Source of the DNA: Ziziphus jujuba
Taxonomy: Eukaryota > Streptophyta > Magnoliopsida > Rosales > Rhamnaceae
Reading direction: 5' to 3'
Assembly: GCF_031755915.1 (NCBI RefSeq)
Contig: NC_083379.1
Location: forward strand, 6,397,501-6,461,500
Length of the DNA stretch: 64,000 nucleotides
Below are positions 1 to 14,544 of the stretch, one piece after another. The notes under the pieces were generated by a model that saw nothing but the letters and a program-made list of their open reading frames with translations, made no database searches and had not been told where the DNA came from. Position numbers and translations under genes: made by a program. How positions within the stretch are numbered: position 1 is the first letter of the stretch; every line of letters begins with the position of its first letter.

Positions 1-766
1 TATGCAAGGATGCTCTTTATCTATTTTGTATATATGTCTTTATTCATGTCATGTCCATGGATAACCGAATCTCACTTCATAAACACATACAAAGGAGCAT
101 CATAAAGTTAACAAACTTGTCTATTCTCGGAGATTAGGCGGTGAGGTAAGAAAAATGATGGGATGGTTCTCGTTGTCTAGCAGCCATATTAATGACAAGC
201 ACCAAACACTCCCAGCATCCACTCCATCTTAATCTTTTGATTAATTATCACGAATTTGAAGAAACTAATATAAGAGCACATATGATTTACGGGCAGTCCA
301 GCCTCGCTAACATCCACATATGTCTTCTCTGGTCATTATCAAAAGTTCAGTTGGCAACACCCTGGCTATTAGCTCAAGCTTCTGGACAAGTTTGGTAGCC
401 ATTTTGTCAAAAAAATTTGAGCTAAATATCTAATACCTCCTTGGCTTATAGTGTTTAGCTTAATTTCGTTATGTCAATTAGGTACCCGGCCCAATCAAAA
501 CTTTGGTACCAAATATCTTAATATTTTTGTGTAGGTCCCATAAGTTGAATTACCATTACTATAGTAAATTACTTCATATTGTTGTGTAGGTCTAATCAGT
601 TGAATTACCATCACGATAGTTAATTACTTCATATATATATATATATATATAGAGTTTTTTTTATAATTAGTACTATTTGTATACGAATAAAAAAAAAACG
701 AAAATTTTTAAAAAAAGCATTATCTTTTCTCTTACATAGAAAAAAATCTATGACTATAGAATTATT

Positions 767-803
<37 letters not shown>

Positions 804-2778
804 ATTGATCGATGATCATAGGCTTAATTATTGAAAAATTAAATTTTATCTATTAAACGTATCACGAAGTGAGTGATTGTGAATGAAAAATTTACCTATC
901 ATCATTTGAAGGAAGTTACAAAATTATTAGTTTTACCTGCCATGGCATTTAAGTCTTATTGATTAGACATCCTTGCTAGTTAGCTAGTTATAGTCTCGTA
1001 CCCACCTGGTTCTTTAATTTTTAGGAATCTCTTGATCAATTACCTACTCATTGTTTTCCATCACGGATCTATATATATATATTGGTTTGTTGTAAGCATT
1101 TTAACTAATCAGTATGCATGGTTAGTCCAATACAAAGCCACCCATTTGATATGACTACTAACTGTGTATATATGCATATATTTGAGACGAAGACTGTGAA
1201 GCAACATTTGGTTTATCGACATTATGCAATAATATTATTTGATTTGTGAATATTACATTTCTCTTTTTCTCTTCAAAACTATTTCCCAATTTATAATTAA
1301 AAATATAATCATAATATGATAATAGATGATAAATATTAATATTTGTCCAACTAGCTTTTAGTTTTAAATTACTAACTTATTAGCAAGTATATCTTCCACT
1401 ATATTTTGAGAGATAATTGCAAAAAAAAAAAAATATAATTATATATAAAAAGAAAAGAACTACATATGTTTAAAAGAAAAGAAAAAGAAGTAGAAATAAA
1501 TAATAAAGTGGCAATTCAATTTAATGAAAAATAATATGCATTATATATATAGTCGTAGGAGAACGTTGAATTAAGAAAAGAGGTGTCCATTTCCATGAGA
1601 ATGTTATTTGAAAAGGGTACGTAAAAGGTAGCAAGATAATGTTGGCGTTGAATTAGATCATGACATTGGTAGCAAAAGGTGCAAAAGATGGAATTAGATC
1701 ATGACATAAAAGAAAGAGAGTTAAAAATGATTTAAACTCTTGTAATCATTAAGCTTTAAAATATTTTACATATAAATTGAGGGGAGTCGAAAGATTAATC
1801 ATCTCAAATATAATCTTAATTACTTTTTGGTATATATATATATTTGTTAAAATTTAGGTACACTATAAAAGGTGGCTTAAATCAAGGAAAAGTTTTTGGG
1901 AGTTGTTTGGTTATTTCTATATATAATTACTTTAGTTTCTTCAAGAAATTAAACAAGGTTTCATATAACTAGTTGAAGCATCCAAGTAGTCTATGCTTTA
2001 TATTTACTTTCATATGTTTGGCTCAAATTAGTTTGGAAAAATAAAAACTGGAATTTTATATAAAACCAATTCATCAGTTTTGGACAACTTGGATATAACA
2101 GAACATTGGAAGATTAAAAGACGATATATTGTACAATATAATTAACTTGTGGAAAAAAATTGCTTTTCATTTTTAAGTACCTATCTTTCTCACGTTTCCC
2201 GTCTCTGGACCAATTTGTAGTCTGCATAAATTGCATATAAATAGTTTTACACATATAGATAAAGTTAATTAAACATATCCAATTAAGACCTTATAATTAT
2301 TAACACGATGATAAAATTATGTCATTTTTACAAAATTTGTGACATCACGTGTTTTTCAATTACAAAACTATCATTTCAACAAAGCAGTAATCATATGTTT
2401 TGTAATTTCAAAGTTTTCATAAAAATTAAATTTTCTTTAAATTATTGTTGCGATGTTGTTTTCATTTGTTGTTAACTTTTTAAAACTAGAATAATGAAAT
2501 ATGATATTAATATCCACGAAATGTGCATTCTTCAAAAAGAACATGCATCTAGTTGTAAACAAGAAATTTAAAACTTGTCTCTTCAAAGATGAAACCTATA
2601 TATATGTATATATAAATGATCCTTTAGGTATTCTCAAATTACATAATCAAATATTCTTTGATCAATGTATATATCTATTTGAACTTTTTCATAGTGTATT
2701 TGCAATCCTTATTCATTCATCTTTATGGGACCAAAAAGCCTGCAGTGTGACCCCCACAAATTTGTTGAAATCTTGAAA
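1..2778. other. Intergenic region, no gene recognised
   Basis: AT-rich sequence with no ORF resembling a known protein. It holds AT microsatellites near 635-650 and 769-800, poly-A/T runs, and a short tandem duplication listed separately. The final part is the likely promoter of the b561-domain gene. Short ORFs here have low-complexity composition and no recognisable motif. Confidence 0.7.
527..632. repeat. Two-copy tandem duplication, period about 55 bp
   Basis: A unit beginning TTGTGTAGGTC and ending ATTACTTCATAT occurs at about 527-579 and again at 582-632. There are a few substitutions between copies, for example CCATAAG versus TAATCAG. The second copy runs into an AT microsatellite. Confidence 0.75.
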
Positions 2779-2790
2779 TTTATATAAATA
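2779..2790 (+). promoter_or_regulatory. Probable TATA box of the b561-domain gene
   Basis: TTTATATAAATA is a near-ideal plant TATA box about 450 bp upstream of the chosen ATG. Transcription would begin near 2810-2825, giving a leader of roughly 420 nt that contains a long GA tract. A possible donor (AAG|GTAATA at 2932/2933) suggests that part of the leader could be an intron. The transcription start is inferred only from spacing. Confidence 0.5.
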
Positions 2791-3122
2791 CCATATTGAC
2801 TATCCTCCACTTTCATTTAATCTTTTTCTTTATAGTATCACTTACACCAACAATACCATATACAAAGTGCCTACACCACCTATTTCTTTCAAGATCACTC
2901 TTCATATATAGATACATGGATTTTACAGCAAGGTAATATCTACTTTTGCATGAATTCACTAATCTCACATCACATCATCTGATTCTTTATAACCAATATT
3001 GCTCAGCTCCTAGGCTCTTCGGAAAAAAAAAAAAAAAGCACACCTCAAATTTTCTTCAAGCTTGATATATATATTATAGCCATTTAACTTCTTAACAAAG
3101 AATGATGAAAAGCTGAAAGTTG

Positions 3123-3124
<2 letters not shown>

Positions 3125-3161
<37 letters not shown>
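3125..3161 (+). repeat. (GA)n microsatellite in the 5' leader
   Basis: About 18 GA units lie some 75 bp upstream of the b561 start codon on the sense strand. GA/CT tracts in plant leaders are known binding sites for BPC/GAGA-binding factors; a regulatory role here is only inferred. Confidence 0.85.
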
Positions 3162-3164
<3 letters not shown>

Positions 3165-3235
3165 TAGTATATAAAGTAATTGAAGTTGCTAGAAACCGAT
3201 CGCTTTCACTAATTTCCTTTTGGAGATCGTGAAGA

Positions 3236-5019
3236 ATGCAAACTTTTTGCAAGTTAGCGTGTTTTGCTTTCTCTGCATGTTATCATCTTCCTCTAATACC
3301 CTTAGTTGGATGCTCATCTCATGAAGACCATAACCAATTTATTGGTCACAAAAGCATGATCAAAGGCAACTTTCACAAGGTAATTTTTTATTTATTACGA
3401 AAATATTTTCATTTTCAGCACTTTTCATCATCATCTTCTTCGATCTGTTTCATTTCATACATAGTTGAGGATGATAAATATTTAAGTTATGGTGGATTTT
3501 TTAATTTGCAGTTGAGTCCTCAGATGACATCAAATGTTAGAGTTCATGGTCTTCTTCTATGGGTTTCAATGGGGCTCTTAATGCCTGCTGGGATACTTAG
3601 CATCAGAATGTCAGTCAAAGAGGAACGAGGCTCCATTCGGGCTAGAGTCTTCTTCTATCTCCATCTTACTTTTCAGGCAAGATCTTCTTTGTATTCCCAA
3701 TTCTTCTTCTTCAAATTATCCATGGACCACTACCATCTGAATTGCATTATAAATTAAATACCTATAATTTCATAAACATAACCAAATTACTAGAGTCTAG
3801 AGCTTTGTTGCTTTCCAAACATCATTATACCTCCCTTTAACTTTAATGATGGTTTCCACTAGAGCATTTTCTTTTTCTTTTTTTAAATATTTTATAACCA
3901 ACAAGGCCACGTTTAGGAAACAAACATGAATACTTGAATATCAAGAAATTAAGATATATATATATATATATATTTTTTTTTTTGTGGACTTCAATCTTTC
4001 TCAACAGAGCAAGGCTAAAGGTTAAATGAAAATTAAAGATCCATCTACAATTCAGTCTTAATCAGTTAATTTATTTTCTTCTCTTTGATTAAGTTTTCAA
4101 AAACATAATCATTTGCATACACATACATTGAGAGTACGAAGCAAATTATTACCATATTTCATCTGGATCACGCACCCACAGATGGCAATGGCACAATAAT
4201 TTTAGACATCTTCAATAAGGTTGTAAAGTAATTATAACAGCAAACGGCCGTCGCATAACATGATGAGAAAATATATAATTAATTAATATAATCTTCAAAC
4301 AGAATTTTCCATTTCCAAATTTTCTCTTCCCATTTCTTTTCCTCTTTGAATTTTTATTTATTTATAATTTTATCATTTATATATATATATATATATATAT
4401 ATACGTAAAGCAGATGCTTTCAGTTCTTGTTGCTACTGCTGGAGCTGTGTTGTCCATCAAAAATTTTGAGAACTCGTTCAATAACAATCATCAAAGAATA
4501 GGTCTAGCACTCTACATTGCCATATGGATACAAGCGATTATGGGATTTCTGAGGCCTCACAAGTAATTATTTCACTTAAAAAAACTCTATCATATTTCAA
4601 ATTTAAATTAATATCATCTGTTTCTCTCAGTTATATTAATAAACAAATACATAAATTAATTTTGTTGCAGAGGAAAGAAAGAAAGAAGTGTTTGGTACTT
4701 TGTACATTGGATAGTTGGAATTTTGATATCATTAGTGGGGATTATCAACATCTACACGGGCTTAGAAGCATACCATAAGCGAACATTAGAGAGCACAAGG
4801 CTTTGGACAATTATTTTCACAGCACAAGTCTCTTTCATCACTTTCTTGTATCTCTTCCAAGACAAAAAGGAATATATACAAGAGCAAGGTGTTATTCTAG
4901 GCAATCTTGAAACAATCACACCTGATCAAGAAAATATTTCTCAAATCCAAAACCATAAAGATTTGTTGCCTGCTGCACCATGTGCCAAGAGAAATGCACT
5001 CAGGAACTTGTTTGATTGA
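3236..5019 (+). CDS. Cytochrome b561 domain-containing transmembrane protein
   Basis: Four exons, 3236-3379, 3512-3676, 4414-4562 and 4671-5019, give 268 aa. The family comprises di-heme membrane proteins that carry electrons across endomembranes or the plasma membrane, often with ascorbate as donor. Residues 1-27 look like a signal peptide. A b561 core with several hydrophobic helices follows. Its four candidate heme-ligand histidines are H60 (RVHGLLLW), H99 (FYLHLTFQ), H129 (NNNHQRIG) and H165 (WYFVHW). No DOMON domain precedes the core, so this is the short b561-only type. The C-terminus (about 230-268) is hydrophilic. Intron 2 has a GC donor (CAG|GCAAGA at 3676/3677); the reading frame and the family motif both require it. 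The start was chosen because it directly precedes the signal-like segment. It resembles, from memory, Arabidopsis At4g18260. Substrate and membrane location are not shown by sequence. Confidence 0.9.
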
Positions 5020-5989
5020 AACCCCACAAATATGTGGGATTCTTTTGCCCCTTTTAGCTTGCTAGTTTACCTCTTTTCCCTCCTTTCTTTTTATATTTTC
5101 GAAAAAAGAAAAACAAAAAGAAAAAAAAGTGGGTGCTCATTTGCATTTTATTTTTTGATGCATGCACTCTGTGAAAAAGTGAAAGATGAATATACGAATT
5201 CTTCATCATGTGGAGTGCATTCATCAAAAATGGATGAACTGTATTTGTGCATCCTTTTATTTCTATACTTCCTATATTCCTTTCTTTTCTTTTAATGTAG
5301 GTGTGAAAGTTTGCTTCTAAATAGGAGAACGGAGTACTAATATGTTAAATTTGGTAGTGTAATAGATGATATATATCGTGCTTTGTATCATATATTACAA
5401 TATAGTTGAAATTGAATTAATTCGTTAACATTAATTTGAAGATATATTTTCCTTGCATATGAACTCTGGATTCGTATAATATCTCAATTTCCCAATATTT
5501 GATTTACATCAGAGTTGTGGCTGTCATCACTCATGATTATCCAAATACGGAGACAAATTGAAATTACGAGTGCACCTTCAAGACAGTATCAAGGAGAAAA
5601 AATGTGACATGATTCTCTAATTCACCAAGAGTTGCAGCTAAACAATCAAAGAAATCATGTCCAACTTCATAATGAATATCTATACCATACCGAATCATAT
5701 TGAAGCAAATTAAATATGGATTAAATAAAAAGGAGAAATGGAAAAGAAGCAAGAAGGATTATGGTTTCAATTCGATCTAACCAGCAAAATAAGTGATCAT
5801 ATCTCAGCAATTTTCAAATTAAACAAAACAGGAATTTTAGAATCTTAGTAGATACTCCAAACCGTTTGCTGTCCTAAAATGCTCAAAATAAAACAATAGC
5901 CAACAAACAACAAAAAGGCTTCTAACAAAAATATCCCAAAACAGACTCAACTTTAACTATCTTTTAAGCTTGGCTATGAAATTACCAAG
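5020..5989. other. Convergent intergenic region (3' ends of two genes)
   Basis: This lies between the stop of the b561-domain gene (+) and the stop of RPL18a (-), so it contains both 3' UTRs. T-rich and A-rich stretches are present. No further gene was recognised; the ORF at 5032-5295 is low-complexity UTR. Confidence 0.7.
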
Positions 5990-8061
<2,072 letters not shown>

Positions 8062-8138
8062 TTCTGATAATCAGAGAGCTTCTTCTTCTGGCGCCCTCTT
8101 TCTGTACCTGGTACAAGGCGAAGTTAGGGCATCTTTTG

Positions 8139-8246
8139 ATTTATATACCTGCGCCTCCAAGGTAGAAACCCTAATTCGAAACCCATCTCCGATTAACTCA
8201 AGCCCACTATTACGACGCACTATTTTTATTTTTATTAATTGGGCCA
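8139..8246 (-). promoter_or_regulatory. RPL18A promoter: TATA box, telo-box, site II motifs
   Basis: Reading from the gene outwards: a TATA box (ATTTATATA on +, 8139-8147), a telo-box (AAACCCTAA, 8166-8174), a site II motif (AGCCCA, 8201-8206) and a second one (TGGGCC, 8240-8245). Telo-box plus site II is the established TCP-type/ribosomal-protein promoter arrangement in plants and suggests expression linked to cell proliferation. Confidence 0.75.
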
Positions 8247-8987
8247 ACCCAATTTAAATTGAGCCTCAGACCAAATTCATTATTTTGTTAATAAATCATG
8301 ATTTTTTTTAATTTTTTTTTTTAATGGAACGGGGACTGGAATTCTTTTCTTTGTTTTTAATATTTTAGCATCATCCTTGTCAATCTCCCATTTTTTCTTT
8401 TGTATTTTCGACAGTAATCTATTTCTTGTTAGTTATTTCTTCTTCCTCCAGTCCAATCCAACAGTTGTCATCCATTTCATTTTCTTACAAGATCCTCTTT
8501 TTGGATAAGTTTCAGAATTCTTATAAACTTTTATTCTTTCAATAATTTAAAAACTCATTTATATTTTTATGTGACCAGAAACTTTACTTATTGTGGTCTT
8601 AAATTTTTTTTCTTTTATAGAAATTTTAATTTTTCAACAAAAGAAATAAATAAATATTGAAGAAGTGTAAAAGCCACCAAAGGCCTTTTTCGAATTAAAC
8701 AACTTAATTATATATTTCATATCAAAACTTGTTAACGTAAATTAAATAATATTATTGATATAAAAGTACTAAACAATTAAAAGAGCCTTTTATTTTATTT
8801 TCTTTTTCTTTTTTTCTTTTTTAAGTGAAAATGTCGCTAGTATTGTGGATAGAAAACCAACCAAATATAGGATTATATATGAACACTCAAAATATTAATA
8901 AATACAGGTTAAATCCAGACAACCTCCCATACAGAGCTAGAACAACGAACTTAAGTTGTACAATCTTCTTCCAAGTACATATCCACC

Positions 8988-11900
8988 TCACCACGCATGA
9001 GCTCCCTTCGTTAAGCCAAGAGTAACAGCAATTATAGCAAGTATAGACTGAAACATGCAAGAACATGGAATTCTGTGTCAGCAAGATATGGCAGCTAAAT
9101 CACAGTGATACTTTCAATTTTCACAGAAAGGGAAAGGAAAATCAAGCACCATAGTAGTGATCAAATTGGTAACCATAAAGATAAACAATACTATAACTGG
9201 AAATTTACTTGAGCGAATAAACATGGAGGATCTCATTTAAATGTCAATCAGAATGTTACTTGTAAACTACCGACCTTTAACTGCCTCGTACATGTTAAAA
9301 TAGGAATTATCCGAGCGTTTAACAATTTCCATTGTCATTTAAATTACATTAAGATTCTCTACCCAGTGAACAATCCTAGAAGTATGGAGGTAGGAAAAGT
9401 TAAGTATTTCACCATGCTAGTGGAGTGGGCAATTTTGCAAATTTTAAAGCTAACAGTTGGTGCAAGAAATAACGGGCATATATATGATCTCTACATCTTT
9501 TATTAAGGAGGTCAACATATGACCTCTAGATTCACTAAGCCTCTTATGTCAACCATGTATCTCGCGTAATTACGTTTTTTACGACAAATTAATAACTCTA
9601 TGAAACTTATAGATGGGTTTTTTATTTTTCGCTCTCTCAAAAATCTACAACTCCGAATTGAAAAGACCTACTTTACAGAAATTTAGAAGCTGGTTTATGA
9701 ATTCCCAGTCCACCAGTAAACAATAAACCATAAATACAAAAAGACCATTTCTTACTCAAATTATTGGTCTTAGAATAAAGTAAATGAACTACTTAAATAA
9801 TTTGCAAGTCCATCTTCATACAAGATACATAGAGAAATAAGTCGCACAAAACAAGGAAAAATATAAAACCATAGAACATTTGTAAGCAAGTGAAGAATAA
9901 ATTCATAGGTATTGAATACTTACAGCTATTGTGCATGCAACATATCCAGGCTTTTCTCTATGATCCACCCGTACACAAAGTATGATAAAAGTTCCAATAT
10001 ACCAGGGGATACCACCAAGGAAGAAACCAGTTAAAAACCTTGCATAGGAAATCAACTGTCAATGTCAGCTCAATCCATTGAAGTGACCGGCTAAAGTCAA
10101 AATATATTTCACATTTCAAATAACAAATAACTAAAAATTGACAACTCAAGTCTCTTTTTAAACCAATTCCACATGCTAAAAGTTTTCTGCCTCTTAGATT
10201 CAACAAGTCTATTTACGGCCCATTGTCTTGCCTTATTTTAAAGTTCCCAAAGACTGGGCTTTCACGGACACACGTTTAAAAGAAATTTATTAATCTTATG
10301 CATGATGGAGTCTTTAATTCTGACTAAGCAAAGGAAATAATGGATTTGTAAAAGAGATGGCCATCTAGCTGGACTCGTGAATGACCATAACTTCATACTC
10401 CAACCTAACTATCACACTATTGATCTTGGTACACTTTATATGTCTTTATTTTTATCAATACCCAGCAACTATGACGTTATGAGTTTCCCACAAATGAGTT
10501 TCCCCTTATTTAAAGGCAAATTTGCACTGAGATTAAATCTTCATTTGTCATTGTTATTTTCTTGGCATACAGCAAGCAATTATTAGGGAAAGTATGAGTA
10601 CAATATAAAACTAGCAACACATAGCTCCATGCGATGAACTATAACAAATAAAAATATCTCTCAAATCCCAAAACGTAGATTTGGTGAGCTACAAAACACA
10701 ATCAGCTTCTAAATCATTAACCTAATCTGTTCACCACAAGACATGGTTATAAACATATTTTAACAAGGAAAGGAGAACTAGGAAGCAAAACTCCAATCTT
10801 AATTAAAAATGGGAATTGGTAGTTGTCTAGAGTATTACTATATTAGAACTTAACAGTTCATGTTAGGTTTTTTACACTGTAAATCATGCAGGGCAACAAC
10901 AAACCAATAAGTTAGTGCATCATTAATCAGCAGTAGATAAATGTTGCTTTTCCTAAAGTTAAATAAAAAACAGATGAAGATTGATAGAATAAAGGAAAAT
11001 ATTAATTTGAATAAACTTACAAGAGCCAGCCAACACCAAGACCACAGCAAGGAAGGCGGCGTTCTCTTACAGGTCTTCCCTCGACAACAGCATAACCTTG
11101 AAAATCAAAATAATATGATTATTATGGAAAATAGATAAGAACCCTTTTCGTTTTTCATTTGTAGAAAATCATATAATTTTTCTCACAGCAACCATGAATA
11201 GTTCTAGCCTACAGTGGCTCTACTGTTAGGTCATTATTCAAAGAGAGAGAGGGTGGAGGGGGTTGGGGTTGTGTGAGGAGGGGAGATGAAGTTTTACATA
11301 CAATTTTGACTTCTGTAAGTAAGATCCGTGGTATCTTTCAAATTTGAAGACTTGAGAATCCCATAACAAAATATTCAAATGACACAAAATAAAATATTCT
11401 TATAGCTATCAAAATATCTCTATTACGAAATAAAATACCACAAATATGTCTTAAGTAACTGTATATGAGCCTATAATACAGTTGTCTCTAAATTGTCTAC
11501 TAGCAATAACAAAATATAAATAATTAAAATAATATATATATATATTATTTTAATTCAGAATAAGGTAAAAAGAAATACATAAACTCTTCACAATTATTAT
11601 TACTAGAATAACAATTAACTTCAAGTAAAAAAAAAATTCTAATAATATAAAACAATTTAACTAACCGTACTATGTATAAGTATCTGACAAAAAAGCAACA
11701 TATGAATTTTGCCGTATTCCATAATCGTACCGAATTCTTGTTGGTTCTAGCACTAAGCAATCATCCACGAGCCAGGCCCACAAATTGCTGGCCACACCCT
11801 AATACTTCCACGATGACTGCATAATTTTTTATTGAAGTGCACATTAATTATTCTATACCACTGGAAATCAATGTTTTTGAACAGAGAAGATACCAAGCTA

Positions 11901-12752
11901 TTGACTGCCCATGAAATAAACTGATAATAGCCATTTGGGCTTCTCCAGGTTCGGAATGAATCCCCAAACTACTCTTACTCTCTTCAGAAAACCATTTTCC
12001 TATTTCAAAGTCGTTTGGTAAAATGGACCTGCCCATATCTATTCAATGGGCAGACTCCAGACCCTTTTTCTTTTTTTTTGTTTTTTCCTTTTTCAAATTT
12101 TAATATTGCTTATGATCCTCTCTTGCAACACACACACACACACACACACAGAAGGAAAAAAAAAACAAAAAAAAAAGGGAAAAATGGAACCTTGACCATA
12201 CTTCATCAAAATCAAAATATTAAAATTTCCAGAGCAAAAGGTCGGATTTTCCAACTCCATCATTTCCCCCAAATGCCCCAACTAACGAAACCTCAAAGAC
12301 AATCTATAAATATCCTAATTGAAAATTATATAAAAATACATAAAACTAGCATTACCCAATCAGCCGCCAACCCCAAAAACCTCGACCAAAAAACTAGGCA
12401 AACAATCTAAAATACATATTGTAACAAAAATATATATGAAAATTCGTGTATATATCATCCACGGGAATTTAAATTTCAACGATTAAAAAAAAAATTAATC
12501 AGAGAGAGAATGGGATAGGTCATTAAGCGTACCAGTGACCGTTTGATAACCAACATAATGGTGAGGGTAGCTAGGATGAGCGGTGGCGCCGATAGGAGGA
12601 ACCGGCTGAGGAAAACCGACGACGGGCTGAGGCGGTGGCTGGGAAACAGGAGGAGGAGGAGGAGGATAATTGGCAACGCCTTGGAAAGTTCCGTAATGAT
12701 ACTGGCTCTGCTGGTCGGCCGCCACTCCTCTGCTTTTGGAGTCGTCGCTCAT
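8988..12752 (-). CDS. '60S ribosomal protein L18a-like' small membrane protein
   Basis: Four exons in transcript order, 12752-12533, 11096-11021, 10038-9924 and 9047-8988, encode 156 aa. Residues 1-73 are hydrophilic and rich in proline, glutamine and tyrosine (GTFQGVANYPPPPPP). A conserved block follows (EGRPVRERRLPCCGLGVGW, residues 79-97). Two hydrophobic helices lie at about 98-121 and 134-150. This is the plant family named 60S ribosomal protein L18a-like (ribosomal protein L18ae-like in InterPro). The protein has none of the sequence features of eL20, so the name is very probably misleading; it looks like a two-helix membrane protein with a cytosolic proline-rich tail. All donors are GT. 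The last residues (TKGAHAW) extend a few positions past the TKG where I recall family members ending. It lies head-to-tail upstream of true RPL18A. Biochemical function is unknown to me. Confidence 0.93.
11522..11555. repeat. Perfect 34-bp AT palindrome
   Basis: A perfectly self-complementary AT-only segment, arms AATTAAAATAATATATA, lies in intron 1 of the L18a-like gene. It could form a cruciform or a hairpin in the pre-mRNA. It may be no more than an expanded AT repeat with symmetric flanks. Confidence 0.8.
12127..12150. repeat. (CA)n microsatellite
   Basis: About 12 CA units lie inside intron 1 of the L18a-like gene, followed by an A-rich stretch. Confidence 0.9.
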
Positions 12753-12982
12753 TTCCGACGCCGAATTGTAACCAGGCTTAGGGATTTCAACGATCGCAGT
12801 CGACTTTTTTCAGGTCCTCGTCGTTGTCGCCGTTGTCGTTTGTGCGTGGTTGCGAATACGGTAATGGCTATTTTCGGACTGTTGAGGTGCTTTTGAGGAG
12901 CAGAGGTGGCACATTTTGATCCAAACTGGGTGGTTGTCTCCCATTGAATGTCGTTGGATATGGATTTTCGAAGCATTTTGGA

Positions 12983-13029
12983 TGGGCCTAGACTTTATTC
13001 ATTTCATAAATTCGTATTAGTGTTGGGCC
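12983..13029 (-). promoter_or_regulatory. Site II motifs upstream of the L18a-like gene
   Basis: TGGGCC occurs at 12983-12988 and 13024-13029 (GGCCCA on the sense strand), 230-280 bp before the ATG. These match TCP-binding site II elements and resemble those at the neighbouring RPL18A promoter. No clear TATA box was seen in this interval. Confidence 0.5.
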
Positions 13030-13300
13030 TCCATTGTGTTTTCCATCAACAGTAATAATAATAGAAAAGATTCTGTTGATAATAATATGGGGTTCCAACA
13101 TTTTTAGATTCTAATCTAATGATGTTAAAATTATAATATTTATTGCCATTTTTATTAGTATATATTAATCAAAAATAAATAAATATTACATTATTGTTAC
13201 ATGAAGTGAATAAGAAAATAGTAATTTTATACTTTATTTTGATACCCAATGGTTATATATATTTTTTTATAAATCCATTTAAGTCAAAAAGAAACTGCTT

Positions 13301-13344
13301 TTATTATTATTATTATTATTACGATGATGATGATGATGATGATG
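13301..13344. repeat. Compound (ATT)n(GAT)n microsatellite
   Basis: About seven ATT units are followed directly by about seven GAT units. Confidence 0.9.
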
Positions 13345-14068
13345 TCTAACTTCAACATTGGTAAGGATTATTTTTCAAATTTGATCAAAAAGGATTATTT
13401 TTCAAATTAGAAGGTTAGATGATAATTTTTTTTAAAAATTTGTAGGCTTTATTTTTAACATATTTAGAAAAAGAAAAAAAGAAAAATGGATTTTCTGAAA
13501 AAATGAATAAATAAATAAATTAGATTTTTGAAGTGTCAAAAGTTGCTGCTGCGGACAAATCATAGACGCAGACTCAGCACTTCCAAATATACATCAAGAT
13601 GATTATTACCAAAAAATAAAATCTCTATATTTATACACACACACACCAAGATGATGTGTCTCTTCCTCTCTGGACATAGGCTTCAATATTGGTGAGGAAA
13701 AAATTGGAGTCATCCTATACATAATGTTTTTTTCTTCCGTTTTATTTATTTATTTTTTTACCCTAACAAAATTGACTAAAACTATCCATTTCGCTTGTGC
13801 AGAGTGTATCCAATGAGTGAAATCTGTATTCTTGCTGACTAACTTGAAAATTAGGAGGAAAAAAAAAAAATGATAGAAAAAGACTGATTCAAGGACTGAC
13901 CAAGAAATTACAAATTTTAGATAACAAAAAAAGACTGATTCAGTAATTGTTGCATGCACGCAAAGTGTCCTAATAAGTTAATAGCATACATATCCTCTGC
14001 AACCCAAAAGTGTCCCAATACTTTGAGACCCTTACTTCTTTTCAACTCAAAACAAACATTATTTATCC

Positions 14069-14109
<41 letters not shown>

Positions 14110-14504
14110 GAAACGTACATTGGAAAAGAAAAAAACAACAAAAATGGCTAATTGGACATTTCATGGGATGGTGACAAGCATGGAAAAGACCAACATAAGA
14201 AGTTAAATTGAGTATGACAAAGTTACCGGTTTGATTTATCTTTTCTTTTCTCTTCATAACGATATTAGTTCATTGGTCAGATCAGACAACTTCTTTGAGG
14301 TTGTGCATGGATTATTGAGTAGAGAAAATTAAAAAAATTAAAAATTATCCCAAGAATAAAATATTGGTGTAAATAAAAATATTCAGAATTTCAAATGAAA
14401 ATTAATAGAAAAATTTTATCTTTAATTCAAGATTTAGGATTCATTTAATAAAAAATCATCACCATGGTTATAAACCTCCAAGAATTGCTTATGACTGATT
14501 GCAT

Positions 14505-14544
<40 letters not shown>

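Noticed and set aside
13954..14257. ORFs encoding long poly-lysine or poly-phenylalanine
   Set aside because: They are translations of a homopolymer A/T run.
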